NCBI GenBank assembly: GCA_019009955.1
Contig: CM032229.1
Span: 9,641,001-9,705,000 of the forward strand
DNA length: 64,000 nt
Direction of reading: 5' to 3'
Origin: Riptortus pedestris
Taxonomy: Eukaryota > Arthropoda > Insecta > Hemiptera > Alydidae
Shown: positions 33,163 through 44,331 of the stretch, piece after piece
Numbering within the stretch: position 1 is the first letter of the stretch
Layout: every line of letters begins with the position of its first letter
The notes under the pieces: model-generated
What the model saw: only the letters and a program-made list of their open reading frames with translations
What the model was told of the DNA's origin: nothing
The model's database searches: none
Translations under genes and position numbers: made by a program

Positions 33163-33610
33163 AAATGCCTATCGATCATACCAAGGAGATAACGAAAATG
33201 AGGTCCTTAGGTAATTATATGCACACACAGACTTCACTGTTGCCACTCTATGGGCCGCCACCAAACTTCGAAATATCTCGGCTACTAGGAGTTGGATCAA
33301 TAAGTTGTTATATCCAATGTGGTAGGATTTTAAATTGTTTACAAATGTCGTTAAATACATTTTATCCTTAACTAGTATATTAAGCAAGTTATGTGTATTT
33401 TTGTATTCAGCTTCAGAAGTACCCAGCTTATAACAGTCCGATTTTTTCTATAAGTAACTGAGTACATTTCAAACACTGTTCACTGTAGGCTTCAAATTGC
33501 AGGAGAAATTGGGGGTAGATAGTGCGATTACATTACTAATGTGCCATTGCCCAGCACTTGGGAAATCTGCTTTAGTTTACGTAGCCCCTGCGTGACGGTA
33601 TTTTTACGTA
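33163..33610 (+). mobile_element. HINE-like element, subtype E, unit 1
   Basis: Diverged 5' block ('ACGAAAATGAGGTCCTTAGG'), no large microsatellite, then a subtype E segment ('GTAGGATTTTAAATTGTTTA', 'CTAGTATATTAAGCAAGTTA') and a clear 3' end GGGAAATCTGCTTTAGTTTA plus GCCCCTGCGTGACGG. Confidence 0.8.
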
Positions 33611-33649
33611 ATCTAAATATTGATTCCTTTAAAGAATAAATAAGTATTC

Positions 33650-34040
33650 CGACTCCAACAGCGGTAACAGAGAAATATATATACTCGTCTGTTACCGCTG
33701 TTTTGTCTTATTATTACGAAACTCGATATTTCAAAATTCGAAATACCTCGGTTACTATGAGTTTGGTCGAAAAGGGTGATGTATTCAATGTTGTAGGATT
33801 TTTAATTATTTACAAATGTTGTTCAATGCATTGTTTTCTCAAGTAGTATATTACGTGAGTTATGTGTTATTTTTACAGCCTCTGTACACCCCCAATTATA
33901 GTAGTCTGATTTTTACTAAAGGTAACATTTCAATTTCTGTTTACATGAGCTTCATAGAAATTATTTGGTGGGAATACTTTACTAATGTGTAAAGCACATG
34001 GGAAATCTTCTTAGTTTACGCAGCCCCTGCGTGACAATTT
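33650..34040 (+). mobile_element. HINE-like element, subtype E, unit 2
   Basis: Same subtype as the unit just upstream ('GTAGGATTTTTAATTATTTA', 'AGTAGTATATTACGTGAGTT') and same orientation, ending CGCAGCCCCTGCGTGACAAT. It begins with a 15-base-arm hairpin at 33657-33702 in place of the microsatellite. Confidence 0.82.
33657..33702. repeat. Perfect 15-bp-arm hairpin
   Basis: AACAGCGGTAACAGA at 33657-33671 and TCTGTTACCGCTGTT at 33688-33702, loop of 16 bases containing TATATATA. Formed from two opposed copies of the HINE 'GCGGTAACAGA' segment. Confidence 0.88.
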
Positions 34041-35300
34041 TTACATATAAAACTAAACATCGAGTTCTTCTATGTATTTAAAATTTTGAATGAATTTTTG
34101 TCTGTATGTCCTTTATAGAGTCGTAAACGGCTGAACCGAATTTTATGAAACTTGGTATGTATATTACCACTAACCCAACGTAGGTTTTAGGTTATATTAA
34201 TATTCTCTGAGACAAACAGGAGTTGGGGTTATAATGGAGGCCTGTAATTAAGAATAGAGATATTTCGTTTCCTATTGGTTTTTTTTTGCAAATATGCACA
34301 TAACAAAAGTTGTTTATTTTGTTATTTAGAGTAATTTTTGTTATATATACTTTTGTCGTATACGAAAGTATAAATGAGTTATACGCTAAAAACTATAGTG
34401 GGAGTCAACAATTTTATATGGCACAAAAGACTCAACCGAACTGATGAAACAAAATGTATTGTGAAGAATTATTAATATTATTTAATGTAAACAGAACAGA
34501 TATATTAAAAAAGTGGGATGTTTGTTGGCAACAGTGAGTGTAGGGAGGAGAGGTGGGAAACTTCCTTTCTGTCCTCTCACTGCTAACCTTATATTTCAGT
34601 GAGTTGTTTAAGGAATTAGCATTTCCTGATGATTAAGATTACTTCATTATTTTGAGTGTTATCACTTCTGCCCCACCCCTTCCCGACCTCACTTCATGGG
34701 ATTTGATGCCTATACTTTTAGTAATCTAGAGTTTTTTCTCAGAAATGTTAATATATAAATATAAAATGTAAAAAAATGATCGTTGAAGAGGTACACCCAG
34801 TTATTTATGGAATTTAATAACTCTGCACCGTTAATATATGCTGTACTTTACTGAACATGCTATGTACCATTAATAATATACCGTTCACTTTCCAAACATA
34901 CAAAAGAGTATTTATAATATGATTATGAATAATATGGTTAATTCGATAATCTATGATTATGTTATATGTAAAAAAAGATACATGCACATGAAACGGGTAA
35001 TATAAAAATATGCTTTTTGTAGAATTAAGTACATAACAAATACTTTTATTATTAACATATCCCTCACTCGGGTGTAATCCTAAGCATTGAGACAGAAAAA
35101 TGTAAAAATATTGTACAAAGTAAAGCTCAAAAAAAATTTACCATTATCATTCAGTCTCAAATGATTTCCCGGGCGAAGCCGGGTACCTTAGCTAGTTAAA
35201 TCATAAATAAGAATTACGACTGTTAATACGGTACAGACTAATATAAATAGTTCCATATAATTGTCTTCATATCCTAAGCCCAGAGTAAGAGACTTGACAA
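34041..35300 (-). mobile_element. HINE-like fragment split by a Helitron
   Basis: 34041-34065 (ATATAAAACTAAACATCGAGT) and 35196-35245 ('AAGAATTACGACTGTTAATACGG..ACAGAC') are the two halves of one minus-strand HINE segment ('AACTAAATATCGAGTTTGG.. AATTGCGACCG'). The 5' block after 35245 is weak. Confidence 0.65.
34066..35195 (+). mobile_element. Non-autonomous Helitron
   Basis: Starts at a TC (34066 or 34069) and ends CTAG (35192-35195) before a T. Just upstream of the end is the hairpin CCCGGGCGAAGCCGGG (35168-35183), followed by TACCTTAG, the standard Helitron 3' structure (hairpin, short spacer, CTRR). Interior contains 'GTCGTAAACGGCTGAACCGA' and no Rep/helicase coding. A relative lies at 36246-37260 on the minus strand. 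There is no target duplication, as expected for rolling-circle insertion. Confidence 0.8.
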
Positions 35301-35349
35301 CATCATGTCATAATTGTTTATTTTTTTTCAGAAGGCTTATCATGAACAT
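35301..35349. other. Spacer and left target duplication of SINE
   Basis: Contains the left copy of TATCATGAACAT at 35338-35349. Confidence 0.7.
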
Positions 35350-35574
35350 GGGGCTCAGGTTAGCCATGCGAGTTAAAGCGTTGACCTTTATCTCACATGG
35401 TAAACCTAGAGTGGCGAGTTCGACTCTTGCCTGGGCAAAGGAAATTATTTAGTGACGAAATTCATTAAATAACGTCCTAAAATCCCACCCTGGCTAGAAA
35501 AGGGTGGCAACCTGTAGATAACCCGTCCCAAATCGCCTAAGTTGAAAAAAGTGGACGTTAATAAATAATAATAA
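35350..35574 (+). mobile_element. SINE family 1, full-length reference copy
   Basis: A 225-bp copy flanked by perfect 12-base duplications TATCATGAACAT (35338-35349 and 35575-35586). Head GGGGCTCAGGTTAGCCATGC with A-box-like sequence, B box GAGTTCGACTC at about 35416-35426, body 'CACCCTGGCTAGAAAAGGG', 'CTGTAGATAACCCGTCCC', and tail GTTAATAAATAATAATAATA. Perfect duplications and low divergence indicate a recent insertion. It also supplies the empty site for the HINE insertion at 13085. Confidence 0.95.
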
Positions 35575-35751
35575 TATCATGAACATAACGTTGAGTTGAA
35601 GTGTATCTCCTGCCAGCTGAGATTGGAGTGATATGGCAGGATGTAATGGGATCCGAATCCCATTAGATTGGTCGGGAATTACATTTAGGAAAATGTCTTT
35701 ATCAAGGATATTAATTAGTTTTGTAGATTAAATGTCGCTGGTATATTGGAA

Positions 35752-35830
35752 GGAGTGTGACCTAGTTGGAGCCCCGAGGGACCCTAGGTCCATTCCCAGC
35801 CTCCGAGATAAGGGATGTTCTTGACTAAAC
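35752..35830 (+). mobile_element. Possible tRNA-derived SINE head
   Basis: TGACCTAGTTGG (A-box-like) is followed about 25 bases later by AGGTCCATTCCCAG (B-box-like). Spacing fits a Pol III promoter, but the rest does not fold convincingly as a tRNA, and there is only one copy here. Confidence 0.25.
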
Positions 35831-36018
35831 ACCATATCCACGGCAAACAACTCCCTCTCAGCCCGAAATTAAACAACCCTTATCGCTATAGGCCTTCTTA
35901 AATGCTCACCCTAATTTCCTTTAGGGGCTTATCAAATTAACAATTACTCTAAAAAATACAGCGAAAGCCAGTTATGGGGAAATATTGTTAGATGTCCAGA
36001 TAATTGGAGCTGTGAAAC
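35831..36018. other. Unassigned sequence
   Basis: Nothing recognised. Confidence 0.3.
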
Positions 36019-36148
36019 TTTAGCAGATTTCCCTTTGTGGTAAGTAAACTATGGGGGAAGTAATGAGTTGATTTCTAAAAATATTATTCATATACCCATC
36101 AATCTAACATGGGAAATGAAAATAAGGTTCTCTAAATTATGTATACCT

Positions 36149-36152
<4 letters not shown>

Positions 36153-36245
<93 letters not shown>
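36153..36245. repeat. (CT)n(TA)n microsatellite
   Basis: Compound tract at the HINE core position. Confidence 0.93.
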
Positions 36246-36246
<1 letters not shown>

Positions 36247-37260
36247 TAGCTAAGGTTGCCGGCGATGCCCAGGAAATCATTGACAAGGCTTAAATATGTA
36301 TAATTGCACTTCCGGCTGGACGTTATTTTTTCGGCATATTATAATAGTAAATGTGTGTGCCAACATCTCACAATAAGTTAACACAATTAACTGCATTAGC
36401 CTTCCTAAAACTTCATCAACCACTTCAATTCAATTCAAGCGCTTCAAATGTTTTAATAATTTATATACCTGGTGTAAATAACAGTGGTGCCCTAAAAATA
36501 ATTTAATTTATATTCAAAAATTAAGGTGGGGGGAACGGATTGTAGTCCTCCCTGAAACGTGAATAACACTTTCAACAATCAATCATATTGAGTAATGTCT
36601 TTTGTCATTTGACATTAACGACAAATGTTTATTAGTTATGACAGTACATACTTATTTCAGTAGCGTCAACATATCGGAAGATATAAGATAATATATACCA
36701 CAAGTAAAGAGTTTGATTCTCCAGAACATAAATAGTCGAAATGGTCCTATAGTTTATTTTTCTATTGGAAATTAATTACAAAATAGGGGGGGCGGTGATT
36801 TATTATCTGAATTATTCGAATCATTCATAGAACTATCGTATTAGTCCAACATCGCAATAGTTTACTTAATTTGTCAAATAAAAAACACTTTAATTAGTTC
36901 TAATAAAACTGTTGACTCCCCCTATTGTTTTTAACGTATATCTTGTTTATAATTCGTTATACGACAAAAGTGTTTATAACCAAAGTTATTCTTAAAAACA
37001 ACATTAAGAGACATGCTCTCTGAATACGATTTACGTGCATCTTTGCCGATAATCAGATAGGAAATGAGTTATTGCGATTTTTCATTTCGGGTTTCTTTTA
37101 TAACCCCCACGCCTGGTCGTCCCGAGAATGTTGACACAGCTTATAAACATGGAGGAACCAGTTCTAATTCACACTCCGAGTTTTGCATGTAAATCGAAAA
37201 AGTATCGTGCAGTGTTGAAAAAAAAAATTAATGAATAGACACACGTTGCAATTTAATAGA
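36246..37260 (-). mobile_element. Non-autonomous Helitron inside a HINE
   Basis: On the minus strand it runs from TCTATTAAATTGCAACGTGT to CTAG at 36249-36246, with 3' region 'CTGGGCATCGCCGGCAACCT' as a decayed hairpin. Flanks are A on the 5' side and T on the 3' side, the Helitron target. Interior segments 'ACTTTTGTCGTATA' and 'GGGAGTCAACA' match the Helitron at 34066-35195. No coding capacity. Confidence 0.82.
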
Positions 37261-37348
37261 TATATTTGTCAGTAAACGCTGTAGTGGTAGCAATTTTTGT
37301 TAGATCGTTACTAAACTTCATGTTTAAACGTTTTATGTAAAACTAAAG

Positions 37349-37427
37349 GAGAATAGGAAAGGGTGGTAACCTGTGTATAACCCGTCCTGATTAGCCGTAG
37401 TTGCATAAAGTGGGTGCAAATAAATAA
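37349..37427 (+). mobile_element. SINE family 1, 3' fragment
   Basis: GAAAGGGTGGTAACCTGTGT, AACCCGTCCTGATTAGCC and AAAGTGGGTGCAAATAAATA. Only the last 80 bases are present. Confidence 0.85.
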
Positions 37428-38173
37428 CCACTTATTTTATCTTTGAACGGGAGCATAATAAATGGTAAGTTGGCCATTGAGTGACCTATGAACTAATCAT
37501 AGATCTAAACCTCTTTGTATATCTCACACGCAATCCTCTTTGCTATCAGAGCCACAAGCTACGAGTTTCGCACGAAAGAAAACCCTGATAAAGCCCAATG
37601 GGCGTATTTATTTTCATTGGCTCTGCCTTTTCGGCTGTGTAATTAGGTTAGCTTATAAAAACCGGGACTAGGTGGCGTACACACGGCTATTAGAGGCTAA
37701 TCACAGGCTCACATAACCACTGCCCCTGCAATAACCTCCATGAGGCTTATATAACATCAGCTGATCCCTTCATATAACTAGAGATTTAATCTTGCTTTCG
37801 ATACGCTTCAGGAAAAAAAACCCCATGTAGCAAATCATTTAAGCGCTTGAATAATCTGTATGTGCTGCATACCTTGAACACGTAATTCTCAAATAAAAAC
37901 AGATATTATCAGTTGAGAAATGATGCAATAGTATTAGTATTATGCAGCTAGTAATTAAACTATTATCGCTAGCTAGCCGGATTTATGTTTTGACATTTTT
38001 ATTTTTAGAGGTTTGTCTCTTGTACTCTAAATGAAAGAAAATATTCTCTTGATGTCTACCCATTCTACTTGTAGATTACGAAAATGAGGTATCTTTAAAT
38101 TACTTTATATATGATGTAATTCACCAAATTTAAAAAAAAAAAAATCATGGGTATTTACTTAGACAACATTTAT
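37428..38173. other. Unassigned sequence
   Basis: No gene recognised. 38077-38100 (ATTACGAAAATGAGGTATC) is a possible scrap of a HINE 5' block. Confidence 0.35.
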
Positions 38174-38217
38174 CCTTAGGGGATATTCTGGTTAAGATAC
38201 CAGAATATCCCCTAAGG
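38174..38217. repeat. Perfect 19-bp-arm hairpin
   Basis: CCTTAGGGGATATTCTGGT (38174-38192), loop TAAGAT, and its exact complement ACCAGAATATCCCCTAAGG (38199-38217). Flanking sequence is not inverted. It is not part of the HINE consensus or any other repeat in the window. Confidence 0.92.
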
Positions 38218-38473
38218 CTTCGACTGAATGTGTCATAGGAAAGTCGAGGTATATGTAATTTAAAAATAGAACAAATTAATATATTTCTTAACAATGAAAT
38301 CCTCATGAACAAAGTCCCACATCTTGACGTGATTTGCCATTACACATTCATACAAAAAAGAAAAACATTTTGTATGAATTGATAACATGATATTTAAAAT
38401 TATTTGATTTGCTTCTCTTCTTTTGTAAATAGTTTTATAATAACGTACCTATATATTTTTGATACTATATTTT
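38218..38473. other. Unassigned sequence
   Basis: Nothing recognised. Confidence 0.3.
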
Positions 38474-38838
38474 TGCAGATTTCCCTTAAGATAGACAATG
38501 GTGGTTATGTAGGTTTCCTGACTACCTTGGTTATTAACCGAGATATTTGCATATCTTAGTTATTGGCCTGAAGTAAACCCCCACTCCTACTCGTATCATA
38601 TTAACAAAAACCTGTTGTACAATGAACCACTTTATTCAAGTTGTATATACAATTTATTGTATTACAACACTCCTTTATTGTACTAGATACATGAAAAGTT
38701 TATTGTTATGCTAGAATTATGAAGCCCATTATTTGAAGCCTAAATACCAAATATTGGTTTCATTGAACATTTACTCATTTTGTGACACGTGGGTAATCTG
38801 TTTAGTTTACGCAGCTCCTGCGTAACGGACTTTTTTTT
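38474..38838 (+). mobile_element. HINE-like element, subtype A, short
   Basis: Starts TTTGCAGATTTCCCTTAAG at 38474 and jumps after about 50 bases to the octamer-region block (ACCGAGATATTTGCATATC), then 'AAACCCCCACTCCTACTCGT' and the 3' end ACGCAGCTCCTGCGTAACGG and T-run. The core microsatellite and G-rich region are deleted. Confidence 0.87.
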
Positions 38839-38902
38839 GTAATTCATATTAAAATGAACTCCTTTCCTTCAGGGTTACTTCAAGAGGAAAATAAATATAC
38901 AA

Positions 38903-38969
<67 letters not shown>

Positions 38970-39200
38970 TGTGTGCGTGTTTTTCCATTTAAATTCGGTG
39001 ATTTTTCATGTTTCAGACCATTCCTAAAACTATAGCCACAAAATGGATAACCTTTTCCGTCCATTTGTTGTAATCCAAAATACAATATAGGCTACATGGC
39101 GAATAGAATTTTAAACCAGGAGTGGCTGTTTACTTAGATGTCAAGTCACTTATTCCTCAATGTCTTCGTGAATATTAGTTAATATCGTGTTTGTTCACCT

Positions 39201-39249
<49 letters not shown>
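38839..39249. repeat. Microsatellites in unassigned sequence
   Basis: (TA)n(GT)n at 38902-38968 and (TA)n at 39208-39249; the sequence between is unrecognised. Confidence 0.85.
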
Positions 39250-39255
<6 letters not shown>

Positions 39256-39990
39256 ATATTAGGTGGGTAAAGTCCTGGGAACTTAGTTCCAAAAGAAGGT
39301 TGAAAAAAAGAATATTAATTTTTTCAGGCAAAAAACAGGATCTTAAGTTCTGAAGTCAGCTATTTTTATTGTCTTTTCTCAATAGCAGACGCCTCGCTCT
39401 CCTGGGCATTAAAATTGCTAAAAATGTACAGGGTAACTGTAATTTTTGTCTCTCATCCCTTAAAGCAATCCATAATTGTCTAAGATTTTAAGAGTACTAA
39501 CAAAACTCCAGAAGTATACCTCTAAATCAGTACAACTTAATTCTCCACAGGGAAATAAAAAATGCTTACAATACACAGCCTTAAATCTAATGGTAATTTG
39601 TCATCAATCTTATCCTTAATGAGGTAGGTTCTAGATATAGAATTAAAATTCACTGGTTTAGATCATTGAATAAAAGTGTATTGTGCCTTTATCAGTTTGA
39701 AAATAGTTTCAATGTATGTACTTCCCTCTTTAAGTGGTTTAAAGTTGATGTAAGTGGTATGGTATCTGTAGGTAATTGCGTTGCCTGCAGTCAGTCAGTA
39801 TATGTTTAACTGTCAGAGCTACATTACAACATCGACAAATTGGTTTGTCTTGTTTTTTCATCAAGTACGAGTGTGTCCAACTCGTTACATTGCAAGTCTG
39901 ACTTGGTCTCAGTTCAATGTAATCGTAGGGAAGGTTCAAACAGTGAGTTTCCCAACGTGACACAATGGCTATTTCCTTGTCTGGAGCTTA
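39250..39990 (-). pseudogene. LINE 3' fragment, I/Jockey-type
   Basis: On the minus strand the frame 39963-39739 reads ETHCLNLPYDYIELRPSQTC, then TSWTHSYLMKKQDKPICRCC and NVALTVKHILTDCRQRNYLQ. The 'T-x-x-H-x-YL ... C-x-x-C ... LT-V-KHIL-x-x-C' pattern lies behind the RNase H domain near the C-terminus of I/Jockey-group non-LTR polyproteins. Downstream to about 39250 is probably its 3' UTR, ending next to (TA)n. Upstream the frame is broken, and no reverse-transcriptase or RNase H core is visible, so it is a truncated relic. Confidence 0.75.
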
Positions 39991-40130
39991 GACAAACTGA
40001 CACAGCAATTGGCGATGAGAGAGAGAGGATTAGCATAAAAACCGCGATGGGTCACTTCCGCCACCCACTGCCGTTGTGTGGGCTGCTGGAGGATCAATCC
40101 CTAGGCGCCTCCAGGACTCCAGGAACCTAT

Positions 40131-40170
<40 letters not shown>

Positions 40171-40423
40171 TTCATTATTGCACTCTAATGGATTGCCCTC
40201 CTTCTCCATTTGTATCGGGTCCCAGTAAATACTCCTCTCTCTCTCTCTCTCTCAAGTGCTCCCCACACTTAAAAGTCGGAAAATAGTTTTATTGTCACTT
40301 AGATGCTTCTCTTAGGATTATCTTGAAATGGAGTAAGACTTTTTCACAGATATCTCAACGCCCTCTTTATTTCTAGGTCGAAAGCAACTTATAGTTATTC
40401 TTTACTTTATTTTATTTTTTTTC
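39991..40423. repeat. (CT)n tracts in unassigned GC-richer sequence
   Basis: (CT)n at 40139-40167 and 40233-40252. The 148-codon plus frame at 39840-40286 overlaps the antisense LINE and the CT repeat and is not a gene. Confidence 0.7.
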
Positions 40424-40532
40424 TGTTAAAGGAAATCGGCAATCAAGGTTGTGCTGGCGCGTATTTCAAAAAATGCCCAAAAATCTCCAACGATCCTTCT
40501 TAGGTCAAAAATGAGGTCGGTTCAGAATATAT
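40424..40532 (+). mobile_element. HINE-like 5' fragment
   Basis: TTAAAGGAAATCGGCAATCA and 'AACGATCCTTCTTAGG..AAAATGAGGTCGGTTCAGAA' end at a TATA remnant exactly where a minus-strand HINE begins. Confidence 0.75.
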
Positions 40533-40862
40533 AAAGTCCGTCACGCTGGGGCCGTGTTAACTAAGCAGATTTCCTTTGTGCGTCGCCTATTTGCCTTTAT
40601 CTCAAAACGTAAAAGTTTTGGGAGCAATATTTCGTATTTAGGCTTCAAAGAAAGTTTACTGATAGCTGAAAACTAGAAAAATGCAAATATCTCGATTAAT
40701 AATGAAGATAGTTATAAAACGCACATAACAACATTTATAGAACATTTACAACAATATTGGTTTTATACAATTTTACTATACGATATAACGATATAATAAC
40801 AGAGATATTAAGAATTTTTGAAATTCCCACCTCTAAACCCCCACCCCTTAAGGAAATTTGTT
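40533..40862 (-). mobile_element. HINE-like 3' half
   Basis: 3' end on plus AAGTCCGTCACGCTGGGGCC from 40536, octamer block (AAATGCAAATATCTCG), 'AACAGAGATATTAAG' and C-rich segment. It stops at CACCCCTTAAGGAAATTTG, which may be a junction with its own 5' terminus after internal deletion. Confidence 0.83.
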
Positions 40863-41230
40863 TTTAACTACTTGGTAAAATATGTGCTACAATTATTCTT
40901 TTATGATTAATTTACGATTTGAATATAGTTCGAGTTGTTTTCTAGGATTCTAACTATACTATTTCTCTTGTGGTTTTACTATAACTCTCGTATCTGGCTT
41001 ACATTTCAAGTCTTGATTACAAAGGGGGGAAAATAGAATAAAATGTCAGATAAAATAATCCGCATGTCATTTCAGAAATAGGGATATCTGCTTCGTTTAA
41101 GGATCACCTACGACGGGCATTATTGAGACTAAATCTAGATGCACACAACAGGCCTGTGTCCCTCTACAATACGTCTGTTTAAACAGAGTGCACTATCAGA
41201 GCTCCACTTCATGCCTGTTCACAGAAAAAA
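40863..41230. other. Unassigned sequence
   Basis: Nothing recognised. Confidence 0.3.
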
Positions 41231-42098
41231 AAAAGTCCGTCACGCAGGGGCTGCGTAAACTAAGCAGATTTCCCTCATGAAGTTTAGTAATAGATAAATA
41301 TACATACTGCTAACACAACACCACCGTGAATAAATAAAACGGAAATAAGAAATGTTTCATCCAATTACAATAACCTGCCGACAGGAAGCGCAGGGTTAGA
41401 AATGTAAACAAACGGGTCTGCCCGCCTCACACCGGAAAGAAAAACAATTACTGAAATATATCAGAATATAACATATTAATTTCATTGAAAACTATTTAGT
41501 ATATCTAGTACTGTAATTAATAATGAGTAAGAATAATTGTTATCTCAATCAATCAAATTTTAGTAGTCCATCACCTTAAGTCGAGGTGTTTCTCATATAA
41601 TAAAGGTCTCTTGAACACATTATTTGGTATTTAAGGTTCAAATAATGTGTTTTATTATGTAGCAGAGTATTGTTTATGTAACATGAGTAGAAGTGGCGGT
41701 TTGCTGATGGCTGAGAACTGAAAAATGCAAATATCTCGGTTAATATTCATGATAATGAATAAATGTATATAACAATATTTATAGTGCATTTAATTTGCAG
41801 TAAGATTGGTTCTATAGGTCAATCCGACCTATGGTAACGGAGATATTTCGAATTTTCAAAAATCCTCCCCTCTAAACCCCCCCCCCTGGCCCGATTTCAG
41901 CCGTTAACGAACTTGATCTTTCTTTTTACATAAAACGACTAAATATCGAGTTTGGTAACGATTAAACAAAAGTTGCGACCACTAGAGCGGTAACATCTCC
42001 TGGGTAGGATCGATGGACATTTGAAGAAAAATTTCGAATATCACGTCATGAGTACAACCTCAATAGCTTAAATGTTCCTTAAGGGAAATCTGCTAAAA
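41231..42098 (-). mobile_element. HINE-like element, subtype C, full length
   Basis: 3' end on plus AAAGTCCGTCACGCAGGGGC at 41231, complete subtype C region ('GAAGCGCAGGGTTAG', 'CCGGAAAGAAAAA', 'ATATCAGAATATAACATATT'), octamer block, C-rich segment (41875-41886), and GCGACCACTAGAGCGGTAAC joined directly to the 5' block (microsatellite lost) and the terminus CCTTAAGGGAAATCTGCTAA at 42075-42094. About 865 bp; best C reference. Confidence 0.92.
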
Positions 42099-42713
42099 CC
42101 TATAAAAACCATGTAATATACATTATTTAAATTAAAAACATTAGAAGGAGAAAAAGAAAGGAAGAAAACCAACTTACAATAAAAGGTCTAAATAAACGTA
42201 TTGTAGAGGGAAGCAGGGGCTCACTGTCTACATCAAGATTGATTCGTTCCTCTACCACCGAGCTTCGCTGGAAGAAATCCTTAAGACTAGTACCCAAATA
42301 AAATTAAAATAAAAAAATATCAAATAAGGGACGCTAGACGTAAGGTTTAGCCACATTACTGTACCTGGATAATTTAGTCGTGATAACATCAGCCGATGAT
42401 AAGAGCGCCTCTTATTTTCCAGCAGATAGATTTATTCAACTAAAATGTAAGCATTCAGATCTTGAAATATATTGCAGGAGATAAGTTTCTCCGGAAAATA
42501 AGGATCGTGACTGGCTGCCATATTTTATCCTAGAGAAAGGTATATCTGGTGCCAGTTGTGTTTTCGTTCCGTGCCCATGGGAAGAAAACAAATTGGATGT
42601 TCGTCCTTTTATATGGATTTAGATCAAGGGTTGGGCCCATGTCTACAGCATATATCCCCATGCCGTATATCCCAGATATCCTTTAAACAATACGATCAGC
42701 ACATCCCTGTTAG
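42099..42713. other. Unassigned sequence
   Basis: No gene recognised; the frame at 42556-42792 runs into a HINE. Confidence 0.35.
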
Positions 42714-42801
42714 CAGATTCCCCTTAAAAAAAATCATAACGCCATTTTTGAAAACTTTTCCTCAAATGTCCATCGGTCATACTCTAAAATAAGGTCTGTT
42801 C

Positions 42802-42846
<45 letters not shown>

Positions 42847-42908
42847 GGGGTTTAAAGAGCGGAATTTAGAAAATTTGAAATATATCGGATTGAAAAATAG
42901 AACCAATA
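42714..42908 (+). mobile_element. HINE-like 5' part
   Basis: GTTAGCAGATTCCCCTTAAA, decayed 5' block, (TA)n at 42806-42842, and 'ATATATCGGATTGAAAAATAG'. It ends where LINE-like sequence starts. Confidence 0.78.
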
Positions 42909-43153
42909 GAAGAGATGAAGTCGAATTAGGAAAACTCCGAATAGGGCACACAAGATTTACGCAAGTTTATATTATGACAAAAGAGCAACCCCCAATATGG
43001 GGAAATTTAACACAGATTTAGCTATCTATCATAAATTAATGGAAAGCCATACGTATACAAATGTTCGAAATGAATGCAATATTTCCAATAATATAGCAGT
43101 TTCTCTTTGGGATGACCCCAAAAAGCAAGATGAATTATTTAATTTTGTGTAAA
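42909..43153 (+). pseudogene. LINE C-terminal relic, I/Jockey-type
   Basis: Plus frame reads RDEVELGKLRIGHTRFTQVY and continues PPIWG before a frameshift; a later frame ends ...DDPKKQDELFNFV and stop at 43151-43153. The 'LRIGHT-x-x-T ... PP' motif sits between RNase H and the C-terminus of I/Jockey-type elements. Related to the minus relic at 59950-60393 (RIRIGHTKLTD). Heavily decayed. Confidence 0.65.
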
Positions 43154-43814
43154 TTACAAATTTATATAAATAAATTTAAATTATAAATTAGTTGTTGAAC
43201 ACTCATTTATATCCTTAAACTTTAAATGATGACATAAATGAGGATATAACAATATTTACTATTTGCATAAACAGAAATTACTCACAAAAGTCAGTTACCT
43301 ATCCTAAACAAGAGTTATAGATATTACCGGACGGTGATAGCCTATTAGTTTATCGCCCTAAAACCATAATAAACAAGCCATATTGTATATGCGTACTCCA
43401 TGTATGAATACAAACAGCAATATGGTCCCAACTCCTGTAGCTATGCAGATAGTAATCCCAGAGGACTTCTATTCCCAGAGGTAGGCCTGGGAAATGCTCT
43501 CTACTCCAGACTATCTCTCCCAGTTTTAGAGGCAGCAGTAAACCATGTTTGCCGCACAAGTTAGAGGAACCTTCTACAACTTGGGACTCGCTAATCCCAG
43601 AGAAGCAACGACTTATCCTCATTTCGGGGCAATGCAGCTCTTTACTTTGTCTGACCTGAAATACACCAAATGGCGAACCTTAACTTCCATTATAGTCCCC
43701 AAAAGAGAATCCAATAAGTCAATTTGAGTCAACCCAAAGTTCCACTCGAAGGGATTGTGTTGTAAATTAGAACTTCGCAAAAGCATATTCGGCTATAAAT
43801 AGAAATTTGATAAA
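43154..43814. other. Unassigned sequence
   Basis: A minus frame of 90 codons (43350-43622) has no known domain. GC is slightly raised at 43360-43680. Confidence 0.3.
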
Positions 43815-44171
43815 TGTGCGTCACGCAGGGGCTCGTCAACTAAGCAGATTTCCCTCGTGCGCCACGTATTTGCATTTAGAAATACAAAATATTGTTCACG
43901 GTGGAGTTTTCATTATGCAACAGTACAGTGTTAATATGATACGAGTAAGAGTAAAACCCCGGTTTCACTAAGGGCCAAAAACTAAAAAATGCAACTATCT
44001 CAGTTAAAGTTCGTGATACTGAAAAAACAAATAAAGCATCATTTATAGAAAATTTAATTTTCAATAATATTTATTCTATACAAGTTTTCGATCCGATGGA
44101 TAATGATGGAGATATTTCGCATTGTCAAAGTTCGCATCTTTTTACTCTCCGGTTTCAGCCATTGGTGAGCC

Positions 44172-44253
<82 letters not shown>

Positions 44254-44263
44254 CTCTCTTGTG

Positions 44264-44331
<68 letters not shown>

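Larger units (their letters stand above)
36019..37348 (+). mobile_element. HINE-like element split by a Helitron
   Basis: Left part: TTTAGCAGATTTCCCTTTGT at 36019, a decayed 5' block, and a (CT)n(TA)n core at 36153-36245. Right part resumes at 37261 with TATATTTGTCAGTAAACGCT and 'GCAATTTTTGTTAGATCG' through 37348. The Helitron between them interrupts the core microsatellite. Confidence 0.82.

Noticed and set aside
39840..40286. Plus-strand 148-codon frame
   Set aside because: Antisense to a LINE relic at one end and a (CT)n tract at the other.
43350..43622. 90-codon minus-strand frame
   Set aside because: Sequence looks random and matches no family I know.
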